A stretch of DNA of 64,000 bases. Source: Nocardioides dokdonensis FR1436 (lineage in GTDB: Bacteria > Actinomycetota > Actinomycetes > Propionibacteriales > Nocardioidaceae). This document shows positions 61,958 to 64,000 of the stretch, piece after piece (position 1 is the first letter of the stretch; each line of letters begins with the position of its first letter). A program made the translations under genes and the position numbers. Under the pieces are notes generated by a model. That model worked only from the letters and a program-made list of their open reading frames with translations. It was not told where the DNA came from and did no database searches. The stretch is from assembly GCF_001653335.1 (NCBI RefSeq), contig NZ_CP015079.1, positions 2,480,001 through 2,544,000 of the forward strand. The letters run 5' to 3'.

Positions 61958-64000
61958 TCAGATCGTGGGGGCCGGCACCCCCGCGGTGATCCGGCTGCCG
62001 TCGGCACGGGTGCCGCCGAGCTGCGGCCGCTCGTCGAGCGGGTGCGGGAGCCGGGTCCCGCGGGCGTCGAGGTCGATCTCGAGAGGTCGCTCGGCGCTCA
62101 CCGTGTGCTCGGTGCCGCGCACGCTCAGGTGCACCGGACCGGTGCCCTCGACCATGGTGACCAGCAGCCGGGTCGCCGTCAGCTCGAGGCGCAGGCGGTG
62201 CTGCTGCCAGCGCAACGAGCAGCGCAGCACCGGGAAGGCGTCGGGCAGGCGCGGGTCGAAGGACAGCCGGCCGCCGTGGTCGCGCATCCCCGCGAAGCCG
62301 TTGACCAGCGCCGCCCACACCCCGCCCGCGGAGGCGATGTGCAGTCCGTCGTCGGTGTTGCCGTGCAGGTTGGCCAGGTCCACGTAGAGCGCGTTGCAGA
62401 AGTAGCTCCAGGCCGCGTCGGCGTAGCCCACCTCGGCCGCCACCACCGACTGGACCACCGCTGAGAGCGTCGAGTCGCCGGTGGTGATCGGGTCGTAGTA
62501 CTCGAAGTCGGCGCGCTTCTCCTCCGCGGTGAAGCGGTCGCCCTGCAGGAAGAGCGCCAGGACCACGTCGGCCTGCTTGAGCACCTGGAAGCGGTAGATC
62601 ACCAGCGGGTGGTAGTGCAGGAGCAGGGGGCGCAGCCGGTCCGGGGTCTGCGAGAGGTCCCACACCTCCCGGTCGAGGAACGCGTCGGCCTGCGGGTGGA
62701 TGCCCAGGCCCTCGTCGAAGGGGATGTGCATGCCGGCGGCGCAGCGGGCCCACTCCTCGACCTCGTCGTCGCGCAGATCGAGGCGGGCGCAGATCTGCGT
62801 GAAGTCCTCGGGATGCTCGCGGCGCACCATGTCGACGGCGGCCACCGCCTGCTCGAGGTTGTCGCGGGCCATCACGTTGGTGAACAGGTTGTTGTTGACC
62901 ACCGTCGTGTACTCGTCGGGGCCGGTCACGCCGTGGATGTGGAAGGACGGGGTGCCGTTGCTGCGCCAGAACCCGAGGTCGGCCCACATCCGGGAGGTCT
63001 CCACGAGGATGTCGATGCCGTCGCGCACCAGGAAGCCCACGTCGCCGGACGCCGCGACGTACTTGGTCAGCGCGTGCGCGACGTCGGCGTCGATGTGCAC
63101 CTGGGCGGTGCCGGCGGCGTAGTAGGCCGAGGCCTCCTCGCCGTTGATGGTGCGCCAGGGGAAGAGGGCGCCGTTCTGGGCCATCTCGCGGGCCCGGTGC
63201 CGGGCGGCGGGCAGCATCCGGCTGCGGAAGTGCAGCAGGTTCCGGGCCAGGTGCGGCTGGGTGTAGGTCAGGAACGGCGCGACGTAGATCTCGCTGTCCC
63301 AGAAGTAGTGGCCCTCGTAGCCGGACCCCGTCACGCCCTTGGCGGGCACGCCCTGCTGGTCGGCGCGCGCGGTGGCCTGGGCCAGTGAGAACAGGTTGAA
63401 GCGGATCGCCTGCTGCACCGCGATCTGCTCGTCGTCGGCGTCCGGCGAGGTGACCTCGACGTCGGCGCCCGACCAGAAGTCGGCGTACCAGTCGCGCTGC
63501 TCGTCGAGGTAGTGGTCCAGGCCGTGACGTCGGGACCGGTCGAGGGTGCGCTCGCAACGGTCGGCCAGCTCGCGCACGGGGACACCGCGCGAGGTGTGGT
63601 AGGCCACGGTCTTCTGCAGCCGCACCGGCTGGCCCTCGGTCGCCTCGACGCGGAAGACCATCTTGGTCAGGTCGGCCTCGGCACGGCGCACGACCTCGCT
63701 GGGATCGGTGGTGGTGAGCTGGTGGTCGGCAGCCACTGCGATCGTCATCCGCGAGTTGGCACAGCTGTAGCCGAGCATCATCCGCTCGTCCTGGGCCGAG
63801 TGCAGCCGCGGCACGAGCACCCGGTCCTCGAACGCCGAGGCCTTGCGGGGGTCGATGCCCTCACCCATCGCCGCCCGCGGGTCGTGGTACTCGTCGGTGC
63901 CGTCCTGGCGGTTGAGCAGCTGCGACGAGATCGTGATCGGCGCGTCGCCCTCGAGCATCGTGACCGTCAGGCTCAGCAGCGCGAGGTGGCGCTGGGTCAT
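61958..64000 (-). CDS. Glycoside hydrolase family 65 protein, partial at the right edge
   Basis: The 680 residues in the window are the C-terminal part; the start lies beyond the right edge, with about 100 residues missing by comparison with family length. The central (alpha/alpha)6 barrel is clear: YEGHYFWDSEIYVAPF, FPWRTINGEEASAYY, and the catalytic Glu in HGVTGPDEYTTVV. Family members are mostly disaccharide phosphorylases (trehalose, maltose or kojibiose) using inorganic phosphate; the sugar cannot be told here. No fused phosphoglucomutase follows. The stop directly abuts the terminator hairpin. Confidence 0.93.
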   Translation of the reverse strand: MTQRHLALLSLTVTMLEGDAPITISSQLLNRQDGTDEYHDPRAAMGEGIDPRKASAFEDRVLVPRLHSAQDERMMLGYSCANSRMTIAVAADHQLTTTDPSEVVRRAEADLTKMVFRVEATEGQPVRLQKTVAYHTSRGVPVRELADRCERTLDRSRRHGLDHYLDEQRDWYADFWSGADVEVTSPDADDEQIAVQQAIRFNLFSLAQATARADQQGVPAKGVTGSGYEGHYFWDSEIYVAPFLTYTQPHLARNLLHFRSRMLPAARHRAREMAQNGALFPWRTINGEEASAYYAAGTAQVHIDADVAHALTKYVAASGDVGFLVRDGIDILVETSRMWADLGFWRSNGTPSFHIHGVTGPDEYTTVVNNNLFTNVMARDNLEQAVAAVDMVRREHPEDFTQICARLDLRDDEVEEWARCAAGMHIPFDEGLGIHPQADAFLDREVWDLSQTPDRLRPLLLHYHPLVIYRFQVLKQADVVLALFLQGDRFTAEEKRADFEYYDPITTGDSTLSAVVQSVVAAEVGYADAAWSYFCNALYVDLANLHGNTDDGLHIASAGGVWAALVNGFAGMRDHGGRLSFDPRLPDAFPVLRCSLRWQQHRLRLELTATRLLVTMVEGTGPVHLSVRGTEHTVSAERPLEIDLDARGTRLPHPLDERPQLGGTRADGSRITAGVPAPTI

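Overview
The window is high-GC DNA with dense, overlapping genes and frequent GTG starts. The gene content is that of a rod-forming actinobacterium: tandem clpP genes followed by clpX, an mreBCD-PBP2-RodA operon, an RNase E/G - rplU - rpmA - obg - proB block, and mnmA, ligA and gatCAB. I infer the family Nocardioidaceae (Nocardioides-like) from gene order and protein style; no rRNA gene is present to confirm this. I found no tRNA or rRNA gene, insertion sequence, prophage or CRISPR array.

Layout. 1-8682 holds protein turnover and translation genes (clpP1 tail, clpP2, clpX, a valyl-tRNA synthetase of archaeal style), an acetyltransferase, a zinc alcohol dehydrogenase with a KstR-like operator, folC and a DUF4233 membrane protein. 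8693-10783 is a divergent MocR regulator / FMN-barrel oxidase pair lying between folC-DUF4233 and ndk. 11387-17336 is the elongasome operon. 17333-24534 holds a cation/proton antiporter, a B12-type radical SAM protein, a 22-bp-unit palindromic repeat array, three accessory genes and the radical SAM partner protein. 24933-32069 is rne, rplU, rpmA, obg and proB. 33947-37280 is a sulfur-trafficking operon (cysteine desulfurase, mnmA, MetE-like). 37282-39488 is a TetR-controlled efflux pump, followed by ligA. 41732-45776 is a minus-strand signalling block: a SpoIIE-type phosphatase, a CarH-like B12-binding protein, a SigE-family sigma factor and a membrane protein. 45914-49232 is gatCAB.

The most interesting part is 49264-56741. 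Two cobalamin riboswitches precede a set of exported proteins built like animal transcobalamin: an alpha-helical barrel protein, a separately encoded small C-terminal domain, and a later protein in which both parts are fused. A complete ECF-type transporter follows in the same orientation (EcfT, fused EcfA-EcfA', S component). I read this as a B12-repressed cobalamin capture and uptake system. The riboswitch-plus-first-gene unit appears to have been duplicated.

The right end (56725-64000) carries a lipoprotein sugar dehydrogenase with an alpha/beta hydrolase, an EamA exporter, a BNR-repeat protein, a small secreted repeat protein and the 3' part of a GH65 phosphorylase gene that runs off the edge. 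Several genes (the acetyltransferase, folC, oxidase, ndk, antiporter, desulfurase, ligA, gatC, hydrolase and EamA genes) have a -10-like hexamer only 6-9 bases before the start codon, which suggests leaderless transcripts.
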